Shown here one piece after another: positions 8,734-15,787 of a stretch of 56,499 bases of DNA. Under the pieces are notes generated by a model. It worked only from the letters and a program-made list of their open reading frames with translations, was not told where the DNA came from and ran no database searches. The stretch lies in the IMG/VR virus record IMGVR_UViG_3300023179_000129, positions 1-56,499 of that record. One strand, written 5' to 3'. Within the stretch, counting starts at the first letter, position 1; the number at the start of each line of letters is the position of its first letter. Made by a program: the position numbers and the translations under genes. This DNA comes from a virus.

Positions 8734-8746
8734 AGTATATATAAAA
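8734..8746 (-). promoter_or_regulatory. AT-rich late-type promoter element before tail sheath
   Basis: The minus strand reads ttttatatatact about 23 bases upstream of the sheath ATG. It shares the TATATATA core with other late-type elements here. Confidence 0.5.
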
Positions 8747-8781
8747 GTCGAAAAATGAATTTTTTTCGATTTTTATATTGA

Positions 8782-9330
8782 TTAGATTTTATTTTTCAAC
8801 TCATCAAGCTCTTTTTTTGCACTTTTCATGAGATCTTCGTGTTGTTTAAGCACCATCTTGATTTGTTTTTCTTTTTCAGCCAATGTCACCAAAATAGTAG
8901 ATCGATCGTCGTTGTTTTGTTTTAATTGGTTTTCAATATTTTTAAGTGAGGTAAGTTTGTTTTTGTTTAATCGTTTTCTATCCAATAACTCGGCGTTTTT
9001 GTTATTTTTTTCTTCTCGGTTTTTTACCAATTCTTTGATTTCATTTTCTAGTCGACATAATTTCATATAATCAACAATAAATCTATTTCTGCCCTTTTTT
9101 TTTGGCATCATTTTTTCGATTTCCTGAGAAATCTCTTCATCATTTTTTGTAGAAGCATAGAGTTGTTCAATTTTAGATTTTAAGGAATTATACTGATTTA
9201 AATCGTCTTCCAAGCCACCTAAGTCTTCTTTGGCCTCCTCTTTTTCTATTTTCTTATCAGTTGTCTCAGGTTCTAATTCTTCATTTAGCCCAAATCGTGT
9301 AATAAAATGACTAAATTTTTTTATTATCAT
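8782..9330 (-). CDS. Coiled-coil protein with capsid-targeting-like N-terminus
   Basis: This 182-residue, highly charged protein begins M-I-I-K-K-F-S-H-F-I-T-R-F-G-L-N-E-E, the shared N-terminal motif of this window, with a possible (L)-x-E cleavage site at L-N-E (residues 15-17). The rest (about residues 30-182) is nearly continuous heptad-like Leu/Ile/Lys/Glu coiled coil with no enzyme motif. Its start overlaps the stop of the 898-residue gene by four bases (ATGA), so the two are translationally coupled. It may be an internal head protein or scaffold-like core component, which is inference from the N-terminus and composition. Confidence 0.75.
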   Translation of the reverse strand: MIIKKFSHFITRFGLNEELEPETTDKKIEKEEAKEDLGGLEDDLNQYNSLKSKIEQLYASTKNDEEISQEIEKMMPKKKGRNRFIVDYMKLCRLENEIKELVKNREEKNNKNAELLDRKRLNKNKLTSLKNIENQLKQNNDDRSTILVTLAEKEKQIKMVLKQHEDLMKSAKKELDELKNKI

Positions 9331-12023
9331 GACACTTTAATAGTTGCTGTGAAATCTTTCTTTTCACCATCACCATATTTTTCTGTTTCTATATCAGATA
9401 TTCTTGGTAATAAGGATTTTACACCCTTAACAGCTAAATCATTTTTATCACCATCATCAGCTTTAAACAAATACATCTCACCAGGAGATTTACCCTCTTT
9501 GACCAAATAACTGGGTGTTTTTATTTGACTAAGCGAAAAAGTGTTTGTTTTTGATTTTCCTTCTTCTAAAAATACAGAGTTTATTTCTATATTTTTTATA
9601 TTTCCACTTGTTAACTTTACTAAGTTATCAGTAGAAATCATAGTCTGTAGAACTGGATAAGGTCCAGATCCGGATTTTTCCATCAAATTAATAGATGCTA
9701 AATCACCCTTATCTAACTTCATAGATGGCTTATATGATCTTGCTATTCGTTGTAAGTGAAACATTGATTTTGAGGCGTAAATAAAGTAATTTGCCCCCTT
9801 TCCACTATGAACAAAAAAGTAAACAGTATCAATTTTACCGGTAGAATTTTTACCAGATACTGCAAAGATAGTTCCTCTAAAATGTTTTTCTTTAAATGAT
9901 TCCCTTAGCTGGAGAGCAGAGGCAAATTTTAACTTTGCGGTGTTTATCTCATTAGCAACTGGATTGATTTCTTCTAAATCAGTTTTACCATCGGCGCCTG
10001 TATATGACAATGCTGTGGGGGTTTGATTTTTTTCAAAGAAGTCCTCGGCGAGTTCACCAAAGTATTTATTTAGGGCTCTTTTTTGAACACCTCCGGCATT
10101 TTCTCTACTGCCGTCATCCCCTTTATAAAGTTCATCGCCGTCAAGGAAGTCAAGCATCAATTGTCTAAGAGCTACCCCGGCTCCTTCTCTTATATTTCCA
10201 CTACCATCATCTATCTTTGTTTGAGCGGCAAAAATCGGAGCATATTTAGTATTTGCTAAAACATCCATCACCGCGTCTTCCCACATATTAAAAATTTTAT
10301 TGTTTCGATATGGTCCGTCTTCGGTTGCTGAAGGCTTCCCTGAGCTGTGACCAAATGCGGTATACTCTGACCAAGTTGATGCTTTTACTGTCCCATCAGT
10401 AGTCCCTACTGGAATAATAGATGTTGTGTGGAGTTTGTAAGCACGGTTGAATATTCTAACTATTTCAATTATTGGATTCATTCCTCTAATAACTAAAAAC
10501 TTTGGAGATTGAACATCCTTTTCAATTTCGGATTCAATTTTCTTTGCCTCTTCTTCTAATATAAGATAATCATCTATCTCTAAATTTTCTTTGAAATATG
10601 TTTTTATTTTTTTAGAAACAGACTCTCCACCCTCTTCATTCCCATCTGCCTCTTTTATTAGTTTTACAAATCTGTCGTATTTAAATAAAATTGATTCCTG
10701 TTTCTTTTCCGGGTTAAGTTGTGATGGTTCAACTTTCATTAGCATTTTTAGACTTTCAACAAAATCTTTAAGAGGTGTAGACAAGTCTCCATAGCTACCA
10801 TAAAGACCTTCACCATCAAATTGCAGAGCTCTTCTACAAAATCTTGCTATTTTTTCAGCAACTACAATCTTCTTATTTTTGTCTGATATGATTTCGATAC
10901 TTTCTTTATATAAGGGATCTGTTGGCGCGTTTAGTGTTGCCTTTTTGTCACCAACTAAATATCTAAGAATTTCTCTATAAAGACTCACTATCACTTTTTT
11001 CGATTCGTCATCGTCTTTTTTAGACAAAATTTCATTTAAGAAGGTATTGGTCACCGCTATTCCTTTTTCTTTAGGACTTTCAAGAATTTGAATTGATGTT
11101 TTTAGCTTAGCAAAAGCCTGATTCGCATGGGATTCACCGGAACTTGTCTGATTTCTCTCTGATTCAAAAATAAAACTTTCTTTTTTTAGTTTCACAAAAT
11201 TAAGTTTAAGACCCTTACGTAAGGTCATCTTTGATATCGGAATTTTATCCTTCGCAGCCTGAGTAATATAGGGTTGTAGTGCTATTTTGTTTTGTTCTAT
11301 GATATCATCCAATGTAAGACCAGATTTATTTACCTCCTTATTCAATAGAAGTGTTTCTATTGTCTCACCACCCTTTAATTCATGTGCGATTCCCTGTTGA
11401 GAAGATAGTTGAGTTGGTGTAGTTCCAATTTTGACCTTTTTGTAGTTCAATAAGACTAGAGAAAGTGAGCTTAAATTCTTTATCATAAGCTCACAATATG
11501 AACTAAGTGATTTTTCTGATTTTTCACCATCTGAATCTTTGAATTGATTAAGAAATTCTAAAAACTTCTTTAGTTTTTCGATTATCTCTTTCTTTTTTTC
11601 CTCTGACTCTTTTTCCACTCTCAGACTCTCTATCTGAGAGGTAGTGTCGGCGGTCATCTGTTTTAATACATCGACTTTTTCTTCTTCTTCAACCGCATTT
11701 GCTAAACTTTTTAAAACCTCGGAAATTTGAATGTTACTAATCTGAGTTTTCTGTTTTTCAGGCAAATCATAATACGATCCTTCACCTATCAAATTATCAA
11801 ATTGTTCTTTAAGTGAATTTATAACAAAAGGCATTTTTGTCATTTTTGCCCCAATGCCAATCTTTCTAACCACCCAATTAACTAATTTACCCAAAAGTGA
11901 ATCACCCCAAGTAATTTCATTTTTAAATGCCTCGTTTAAATGTTGCGTTTTTTTATAAGATTCAAATTGTCTTCTTTCGTGTGAATTTTGTAGATAGTCA
12001 TCTCTTTTTTTAAGGTATTTCAT
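9327..12023 (-). CDS. Large protein of unknown function, possible internal virion protein
   Basis: This 898-residue protein matches no family I can name. The N-terminus is basic and hydrophobic (M-K-Y-L-K-K-R-D-D-Y-L), and L-N-E-A at about residues 29-32 matches the T4 prohead protease consensus. Residues about 100-165 are a Glu/Lys-rich coiled coil. The remainder looks globular, with a Gly/Ser-rich stretch near 545-570 and a beta-rich C-terminus from about 690. No membrane segment or clear catalytic motif is seen. The four-base overlap with the coiled-coil gene suggests a shared role. Size, position among structural genes and the candidate cleavage site suggest a protein packaged in the head, comparable in principle to T4 Alt, though no sequence likeness to Alt is claimed. 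Confidence 0.7.
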   Translation of the reverse strand: MKYLKKRDDYLQNSHERRQFESYKKTQHLNEAFKNEITWGDSLLGKLVNWVVRKIGIGAKMTKMPFVINSLKEQFDNLIGEGSYYDLPEKQKTQISNIQISEVLKSLANAVEEEEKVDVLKQMTADTTSQIESLRVEKESEEKKKEIIEKLKKFLEFLNQFKDSDGEKSEKSLSSYCELMIKNLSSLSLVLLNYKKVKIGTTPTQLSSQQGIAHELKGGETIETLLLNKEVNKSGLTLDDIIEQNKIALQPYITQAAKDKIPISKMTLRKGLKLNFVKLKKESFIFESERNQTSSGESHANQAFAKLKTSIQILESPKEKGIAVTNTFLNEILSKKDDDESKKVIVSLYREILRYLVGDKKATLNAPTDPLYKESIEIISDKNKKIVVAEKIARFCRRALQFDGEGLYGSYGDLSTPLKDFVESLKMLMKVEPSQLNPEKKQESILFKYDRFVKLIKEADGNEEGGESVSKKIKTYFKENLEIDDYLILEEEAKKIESEIEKDVQSPKFLVIRGMNPIIEIVRIFNRAYKLHTTSIIPVGTTDGTVKASTWSEYTAFGHSSGKPSATEDGPYRNNKIFNMWEDAVMDVLANTKYAPIFAAQTKIDDGSGNIREGAGVALRQLMLDFLDGDELYKGDDGSRENAGGVQKRALNKYFGELAEDFFEKNQTPTALSYTGADGKTDLEEINPVANEINTAKLKFASALQLRESFKEKHFRGTIFAVSGKNSTGKIDTVYFFVHSGKGANYFIYASKSMFHLQRIARSYKPSMKLDKGDLASINLMEKSGSGPYPVLQTMISTDNLVKLTSGNIKNIEINSVFLEEGKSKTNTFSLSQIKTPSYLVKEGKSPGEMYLFKADDGDKNDLAVKGVKSLLPRISDIETEKYGDGEKKDFTATIKVS

Positions 12024-12046
12024 GGTAAAATATTATAAAATTTTTT

Positions 12047-12059
12047 TTATATATTAAAA
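12047..12059 (-). promoter_or_regulatory. AT-rich late-type promoter element before the 898-residue gene
   Basis: The minus strand reads ttttaatatataa about 24 bases upstream of ATG 12023. It is a close match to the recurrent element. Confidence 0.5.
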
Positions 12060-12187
12060 AAAATATAGTTGAATTTTAAATAAAAAAAAATTAATGCCAA
12101 TTTCTAAAAAATTTAAGAAAAATCCAAAGTTTGTTTTTTTTAATGAATTTTTTTTGTATATATATCATATAAAATTATTACTATGTA

Positions 12188-12502
12188 ATGGGTATTTCAG
12201 AACTGGTCTTTAATAAAAAGGCACTAAAATCAAAAAAAGATATTTTAGACGTACTCAGAAAACTAGAACTTTATTGGCTTATTGATTCAGAATGTGAAGG
12301 AGCATGTATTGAGATTGAAAAGAATACAGTTATCTGGCATTCTGGACTATACTTAACCGGCGATTGGAACTTCGGTATTTTCTTAAACGGTGACTTTAGG
12401 GGTAACTGGATAAATGGTATTTGGGGTGATGGTTTATTCGATGATGATATTTATCAGAAAATTGAAATATCAAAAAACGTATTTACGTTAAAAAGAAAAT
12501 AA
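12188..12502 (+). CDS. Small protein with Trp-Gly (MORN-like) repeats
   Basis: This 104-residue protein has an unremarkable helical first half. Residues about 49-85 are built of short repeats of the form W-x-x-G-x-F/W-x-N/G-G (L-T-G-D-W-N-F-G-I-F, N-G-D-F-R-G-N-W, N-G-I-W-G-D-G-L-F). Such W/F-G ladders form flat beta sheets as in MORN or pentapeptide-like repeat proteins, and recur in phages of marine bacteria. The function is unknown. It heads a plus-strand run of small genes reaching 14110. Confidence 0.65.
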   Translation: MGISELVFNKKALKSKKDILDVLRKLELYWLIDSECEGACIEIEKNTVIWHSGLYLTGDWNFGIFLNGDFRGNWINGIWGDGLFDDDIYQKIEISKNVFTLKRK

Positions 12503-12542
12503 ACATAACCCAATCAACGGTCCAAAAAATAATTTATTCACT

Positions 12543-12992
12543 ATGAAACGAAAAAAATTATTGACCGATGAATGTCACACGATTCTCTATCAAAATACAA
12601 AAACCACTATTAACCAAACAACAGATGGTTATGTCTTTGAAATTGGTTCAGAAATAACAAATGACTTAGGCGAAGGCGTTGCGATTTTAATGTTTTATGG
12701 AGAGTCAGACCAGAAAATCTGGGATTTAGAGATACAAAACCGAAACAGTGATATCATACCAGCTAAGACGCTATACTGGCTCACCGGTGGCCCAACAGAG
12801 TGGAAAACTATGAACAATTATAAAATTCCGTGGTGCGAGTGCCATTTGGATTTTCAACAGGAGTTTGGTCTTTTAATATTAAAAATTATCAGAAATTCTA
12901 AAAAACTATCCGATATCAAAGAAGGATTTACTCAATATACTAATTTACCAATTCTATATGATTGGGCATTAAGTAAAGAAATTATTTACTAA
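12543..12992 (+). CDS. Protein of unknown function
   Basis: This 149-residue soluble protein has mixed alpha/beta character and no motif I recognise. It contains an aromatic segment W-L-T-G-G-P-T-E-W (about residues 79-87) and a single W-C-E-C pair near 98-101, too little to claim a metal site. It follows the Trp-Gly repeat gene by 40 bases and precedes a zinc-ribbon gene, all on the plus strand and probably one operon. It is an accessory phage gene of unknown role. Confidence 0.65.
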   Translation: MKRKKLLTDECHTILYQNTKTTINQTTDGYVFEIGSEITNDLGEGVAILMFYGESDQKIWDLEIQNRNSDIIPAKTLYWLTGGPTEWKTMNNYKIPWCECHLDFQQEFGLLILKIIRNSKKLSDIKEGFTQYTNLPILYDWALSKEIIY

Positions 12993-13009
12993 TACTCTAG
13001 AAATTTAAT

Positions 13010-13022
13010 TAATATATATTAA
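13010..13022 (+). promoter_or_regulatory. AT-rich late-type promoter element
   Basis: taatatatattaa lies immediately upstream of the ATG at 13026. The very short leader matches other units in the window. Confidence 0.45.
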
Positions 13023-13025
13023 ATT

Positions 13026-13265
13026 ATGGAGAATTTATCAACGGTTTGTAGAAATCCTTGGTGTAAAGCTACGTTTTTCTATACAGAAAATGACATGATC
13101 GACGAAGGAGAATCAAAAGTCCCGCCACAGGTGTGTAAAAAATGTAATAGTTTCAACTCAGAATTGAGTGGTGGCGTTGAATGGATTGATAGAGAATACC
13201 CAAAAGATTACCCAAACATGAGATATCACCAAATTAAATACAAAGTTACAAACTATAGACAATGA
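13026..13265 (+). CDS. Small zinc-ribbon protein
   Basis: This is a 79-residue protein. C-x4-C at residues 8-13 (C-R-N-P-W-C) and C-K-K-C at about 37-40 form a four-Cys zinc ribbon, followed by a charged/aromatic tail. The role is unknown; small zinc ribbons in phages often bind nucleic acid or RNA polymerase. The stop overlaps the start of the next gene by four bases, indicating coupled translation with the HAD-like protein. Confidence 0.7.
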   Translation: MENLSTVCRNPWCKATFFYTENDMIDEGESKVPPQVCKKCNSFNSELSGGVEWIDREYPKDYPNMRYHQIKYKVTNYRQ

Positions 13266-14110
13266 ATGCTCTTTTTTTTGATATTGATTCTATAATAAAA
13301 GTAGAAAGCAAGGTTTGGGTTGTTTCAAAAAAATATCCCAATAGACCTTTAATCAAACTTAGCGAATCTGAATTTAATTTGATACAAACTGGAATTTTCA
13401 AAACCAAAGGTGTAGAGCTTAACATATCAGGCAAGAATCAATGGATTAGCGAAGAGACTTATAATCTAATAAAATCAGCTTGTAAAAAAAACTCGGTTGA
13501 TATAACTGCCCTTGCTTTTTCAATGAAAGAATTTAATGACCCAGAAATAATTGATAGTTTAGAATATCATATCTTTAAAGAGCACCTAATCGATTGTAAA
13601 AATTACACCGGTCATATTTATCTACTTTGTTCAAAAAATACACTTAGAAACTACGAAAAAATTATACAAAAGGTGAAAAGTTACTTAGAATCAATTGGTG
13701 TAGAGTTATTTGGACACTATGCCTTATCGGAAACTTTTTTCAATAGAGATGAAGATAAAATAGTGCAATCTAAGAACAAACTTTTGATACAACACTTAGT
13801 TGGATACAAAACCGATGATGATAAATTTACAGACAATCAAATTCAGCAGTATAAAAACATCACCTATTATGATAGCGACTCCAAATCAATTGATTTTTCA
13901 AAAAGTATAAATAATCTACTAAAAATTCTTTATGATAATTCAACCGATTCGATTAAAGATGAAATTAAGACCAAAGTTGATAACTCAGAAATAAAATTAC
14001 TTTCAAACTTTGTAACCTACAATTTAAGTAACCCCTTTGTAAAGTTTGAGACAAAAATTAGCCTATATAATTTAGTAAAATCTTTTGAGAGTTTTAAGTG
14101 GAGAGACTAA
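13262..14110 (+). CDS. HAD-like conserved phage protein
   Basis: This 282-residue protein starts N-A-L-F-F-D-I-D-S (residues 2-10), like motif I of HAD phosphatases (D-x-D). A later I-T-Y-Y-D-S-D-S (about residues 198-205) could be the acidic motif IV. Between them lies I-Y-L-L-C-S-K-N-T, resembling the motif II strand ending in Ser/Thr. No clear motif III Lys is assigned. The pattern suggests a HAD-fold enzyme or a degenerate relative acting on a phosphorylated substrate. The last four bases overlap the convergent gene at 14107. Confidence 0.6.
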   Translation: MNALFFDIDSIIKVESKVWVVSKKYPNRPLIKLSESEFNLIQTGIFKTKGVELNISGKNQWISEETYNLIKSACKKNSVDITALAFSMKEFNDPEIIDSLEYHIFKEHLIDCKNYTGHIYLLCSKNTLRNYEKIIQKVKSYLESIGVELFGHYALSETFFNRDEDKIVQSKNKLLIQHLVGYKTDDDKFTDNQIQQYKNITYYDSDSKSIDFSKSINNLLKILYDNSTDSIKDEIKTKVDNSEIKLLSNFVTYNLSNPFVKFETKISLYNLVKSFESFKWRD

Positions 14111-14733
14111 CCCCGTTTATCACTGTCTTTATTTAACATAGCCTTTTTTATCAACTCATTTAGATCCCTGTTACTTGTTATCACACCATCTTTAACCGAC
14201 TGACCACCAACATCATCTGTTTTTATATCAGGATTTTCAATTTCGTTATATCCCATATCCTTTCTTAGCGTTTTATAAAACTTTTCCAAATCAGTTCTTT
14301 GACCCGAAAGGAATTTAGCATTTTCTCGTATTTGACCAATAGTTTGATTGACTACCTCGTGCATTCTAGCTGAATTATCACCGTTGTCTATTTGCCTAAG
14401 CTGTGATAAGAAGTTTTTTCTAGTCATTTTAGTTAAAAATATTGCCTCGGCATAAACCATAGCATCTTCTTTCATTTTGTTTTTAATGTAGGGGTGGTCT
14501 TTCAATTGTGGTATATCACTTAGATAAAGATCTACTAAGGACTCTAAAACACCCATTGATTGTTGAGAAGAAGTAGTTAAGTCAGAATCGTAGTCATAGA
14601 TTTCGATTTCTCCTAAATTAGGAAGGTCTTCCGGTTTTGCTAGGTGTTTTGAAATATCAAAGTCGGTCCCCTCAGACTGAATCTGTTCGAATTCATCTTG
14701 TAATCTATTTCTTTCATTTTCGGACTTAGACAT
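14107..14733 (-). CDS. Helical protein, candidate small terminase subunit
   Basis: This 208-residue, mostly helical, acidic protein lies divergently next to the large terminase gene, with 44 bases between the two starts. Helices near residues 58-105 and 120-160 and a disordered polar N-terminus fit the general build of a T4 gp16-like small terminase subunit, which selects DNA for packaging. There is no diagnostic motif for that family, and the assignment rests on position and architecture. An alternative is a head-assembly accessory protein. An AT-rich promoter element in the shared intergenic space could serve either gene. Confidence 0.45.
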   Translation of the reverse strand: MSKSENERNRLQDEFEQIQSEGTDFDISKHLAKPEDLPNLGEIEIYDYDSDLTTSSQQSMGVLESLVDLYLSDIPQLKDHPYIKNKMKEDAMVYAEAIFLTKMTRKNFLSQLRQIDNGDNSARMHEVVNQTIGQIRENAKFLSGQRTDLEKFYKTLRKDMGYNEIENPDIKTDDVGGQSVKDGVITSNRDLNELIKKAMLNKDSDKRG

Positions 14734-14749
14734 GGAGGCGGTTTTTTAC

Positions 14750-14763
14750 AATATATATTAAAA
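14750..14763 (+). promoter_or_regulatory. AT-rich late-type promoter element before terminase
   Basis: caatatatattaaa lies 15 bases upstream of the terminase N-half start and within the divergent intergenic region. Confidence 0.45.
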
Positions 14764-14777
14764 ATAAAGTCTCCGTG

Positions 14778-15302
14778 ATGGCAAAACAAGGTGAAGAATT
14801 AGAAAGGCAAATGATATTTACCACCAATGTCGTGAATGAATCGACAGATAAGATTAATGATGGTATTGTCATTAAAAGATATCAAAATCCCTGGTTAAAA
14901 AGTGAAGTGGGTGTAAGAAGAGCGGGTGTGGCCTTTAAGATGACACAAGATGAACAACAGGAGTATATAAATTGTGCTTTGGATATACACTACTTTGTAG
15001 AAAAATACTGCAAAGTGAAAAGAGAAGATGGTTCAATTGGTAACATAAGTCTCAGGGATTATCAAAATGAAATACTTGATAATTTGGTAAATAGTCGATT
15101 TAATATAATAATGGCGAGTCGGCAAGTTGGAAAATGCTTTTCTTTTAACACAATAATATCGATTGAAAAAAATGATATCCAATACGATGTTAGAATAGGA
15201 AAGCTCTATTATTCAATGATTTCCAAAGAAAGAAAGCTTACAATTTTAGAAAAAATTAAGATTAAGTTATATGACTATCTATACAGATTAGAAAATCTCT
15301 AA
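14778..15302 (+). CDS. 17: Large terminase gp17, N-terminal half fused to N-intein
   Basis: This is the first piece of the ATP-driven DNA packaging motor, broken inside its ATP site. The ATG at 14778 is preferred over the GTG one codon earlier. The N-extein is about 119 residues and ends D-Y-Q-N-E-I-L…N-I-I-M-A-S-R-Q-V-G-K, the adenine-binding region and first part of Walker A. The Cys codon at 15135 then opens an intein (C-F-S-F-N-T-I-I-S-I, block A), which runs only 55 residues to TAA at 15300. The rest of the intein and of the terminase is encoded by the next gene. The tail of the N-intein (about 26 residues rich in Lys, Leu, Ile and Tyr) looks like an amphipathic helix. A functional terminase would require trans-splicing. 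Confidence 0.9.
   Translation: MAKQGEELERQMIFTTNVVNESTDKINDGIVIKRYQNPWLKSEVGVRRAGVAFKMTQDEQQEYINCALDIHYFVEKYCKVKREDGSIGNISLRDYQNEILDNLVNSRFNIIMASRQVGKCFSFNTIISIEKNDIQYDVRIGKLYYSMISKERKLTILEKIKIKLYDYLYRLENL
15135..15299 (+). other. N-terminal half of split intein (N-intein)
   Basis: This 55-residue N-intein starts with catalytic Cys1 directly after the terminase sequence A-S-R-Q-V-G-K. Only block A is present. Block B (the T/S-x-x-H region) is in the other gene, so the split lies much earlier than in usual split inteins, which break between blocks B and F. The AceL-TerL type, with an N-part of about 25 residues in terminase, is the known class with such an early break. Confidence 0.88.
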
Positions 15303-15336
15303 ACAATATGGTTGTGTATTCAGAAGATAACATAAT

Positions 15337-15347
15337 CTATATATAAA
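15337..15347 (+). promoter_or_regulatory. AT-rich element before the terminase C-half
   Basis: ctatatataaa ends two bases before the ATG at 15350, in the 47-base gap between the terminase halves. It matches the recurrent late-type element, so the second half seems to have its own expression signal. Confidence 0.5.
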
Positions 15348-15349
15348 AT

Positions 15350-15787
15350 ATGATTAAATCTGTTTTAATAAGGATAATAAAGTTTTTAATAACTTTTATT
15401 GAAAGAGTAGAACTGAGAAATTCTTCACTAGACGAAAATGACATCAATAAAAAAATACTAAATTCTATTAATGTTTTCGGGTTTAAAGTTAGAACTGATG
15501 CAGGATATGAAAAATTAACAGATTTGCATATAACCCAACCATATAGGCACTATGTTCTTAAAACAGATGGTTATGAATTGTCATGTGCTGATAATCATAT
15601 AGTCTTTGATAAGGACTATAATGAAGTATTTGTAAAAGATTTGGTGCTGGATGACATAATACAAACAGAGTCAGGATTACAAAGAGTAATATCTTTAAAG
15701 CAGGATAACTTTAAATCATCTATGTTTGATGCAACCGTTAATCATCAAAACCACAGATTTTACACAAATGGCATACTTTCACACAAT
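15350..15787 (+). other. C-terminal part of split intein (C-intein, blocks B, F and G)
   Basis: The 146-residue C-intein begins with a hydrophobic/basic helix (M-I-K-S-V-L-I-R-I-I-K-F-L-I), then an Asn/Asp-rich linker. Block B is E-L-S-C-A-D-N-H (about residues 76-83). Blocks F and G are M-F-D-A-T-V-N-H-Q-N-H-R-F-Y-T-N-G-I-L-S-H-N (split over 125-146), with the penultimate His and terminal Asn needed for cleavage. The +1 residue is Thr. No homing endonuclease domain is present. Confidence 0.88.

Noticed and set aside
8828-9070. Phe/Ser-rich plus-strand frame opposite the coiled-coil gene
   Set aside because: Antisense of a Lys/Glu-rich coding sequence, a common artefact.
15303-15349. Simple nonsense or frameshift mutation in a contiguous terminase intein
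   Set aside because: The two halves are in different frames, the gap has several stops, and the second half has its own AT-rich start element; one error cannot rejoin them. It is still listed as the alternative to be tested.
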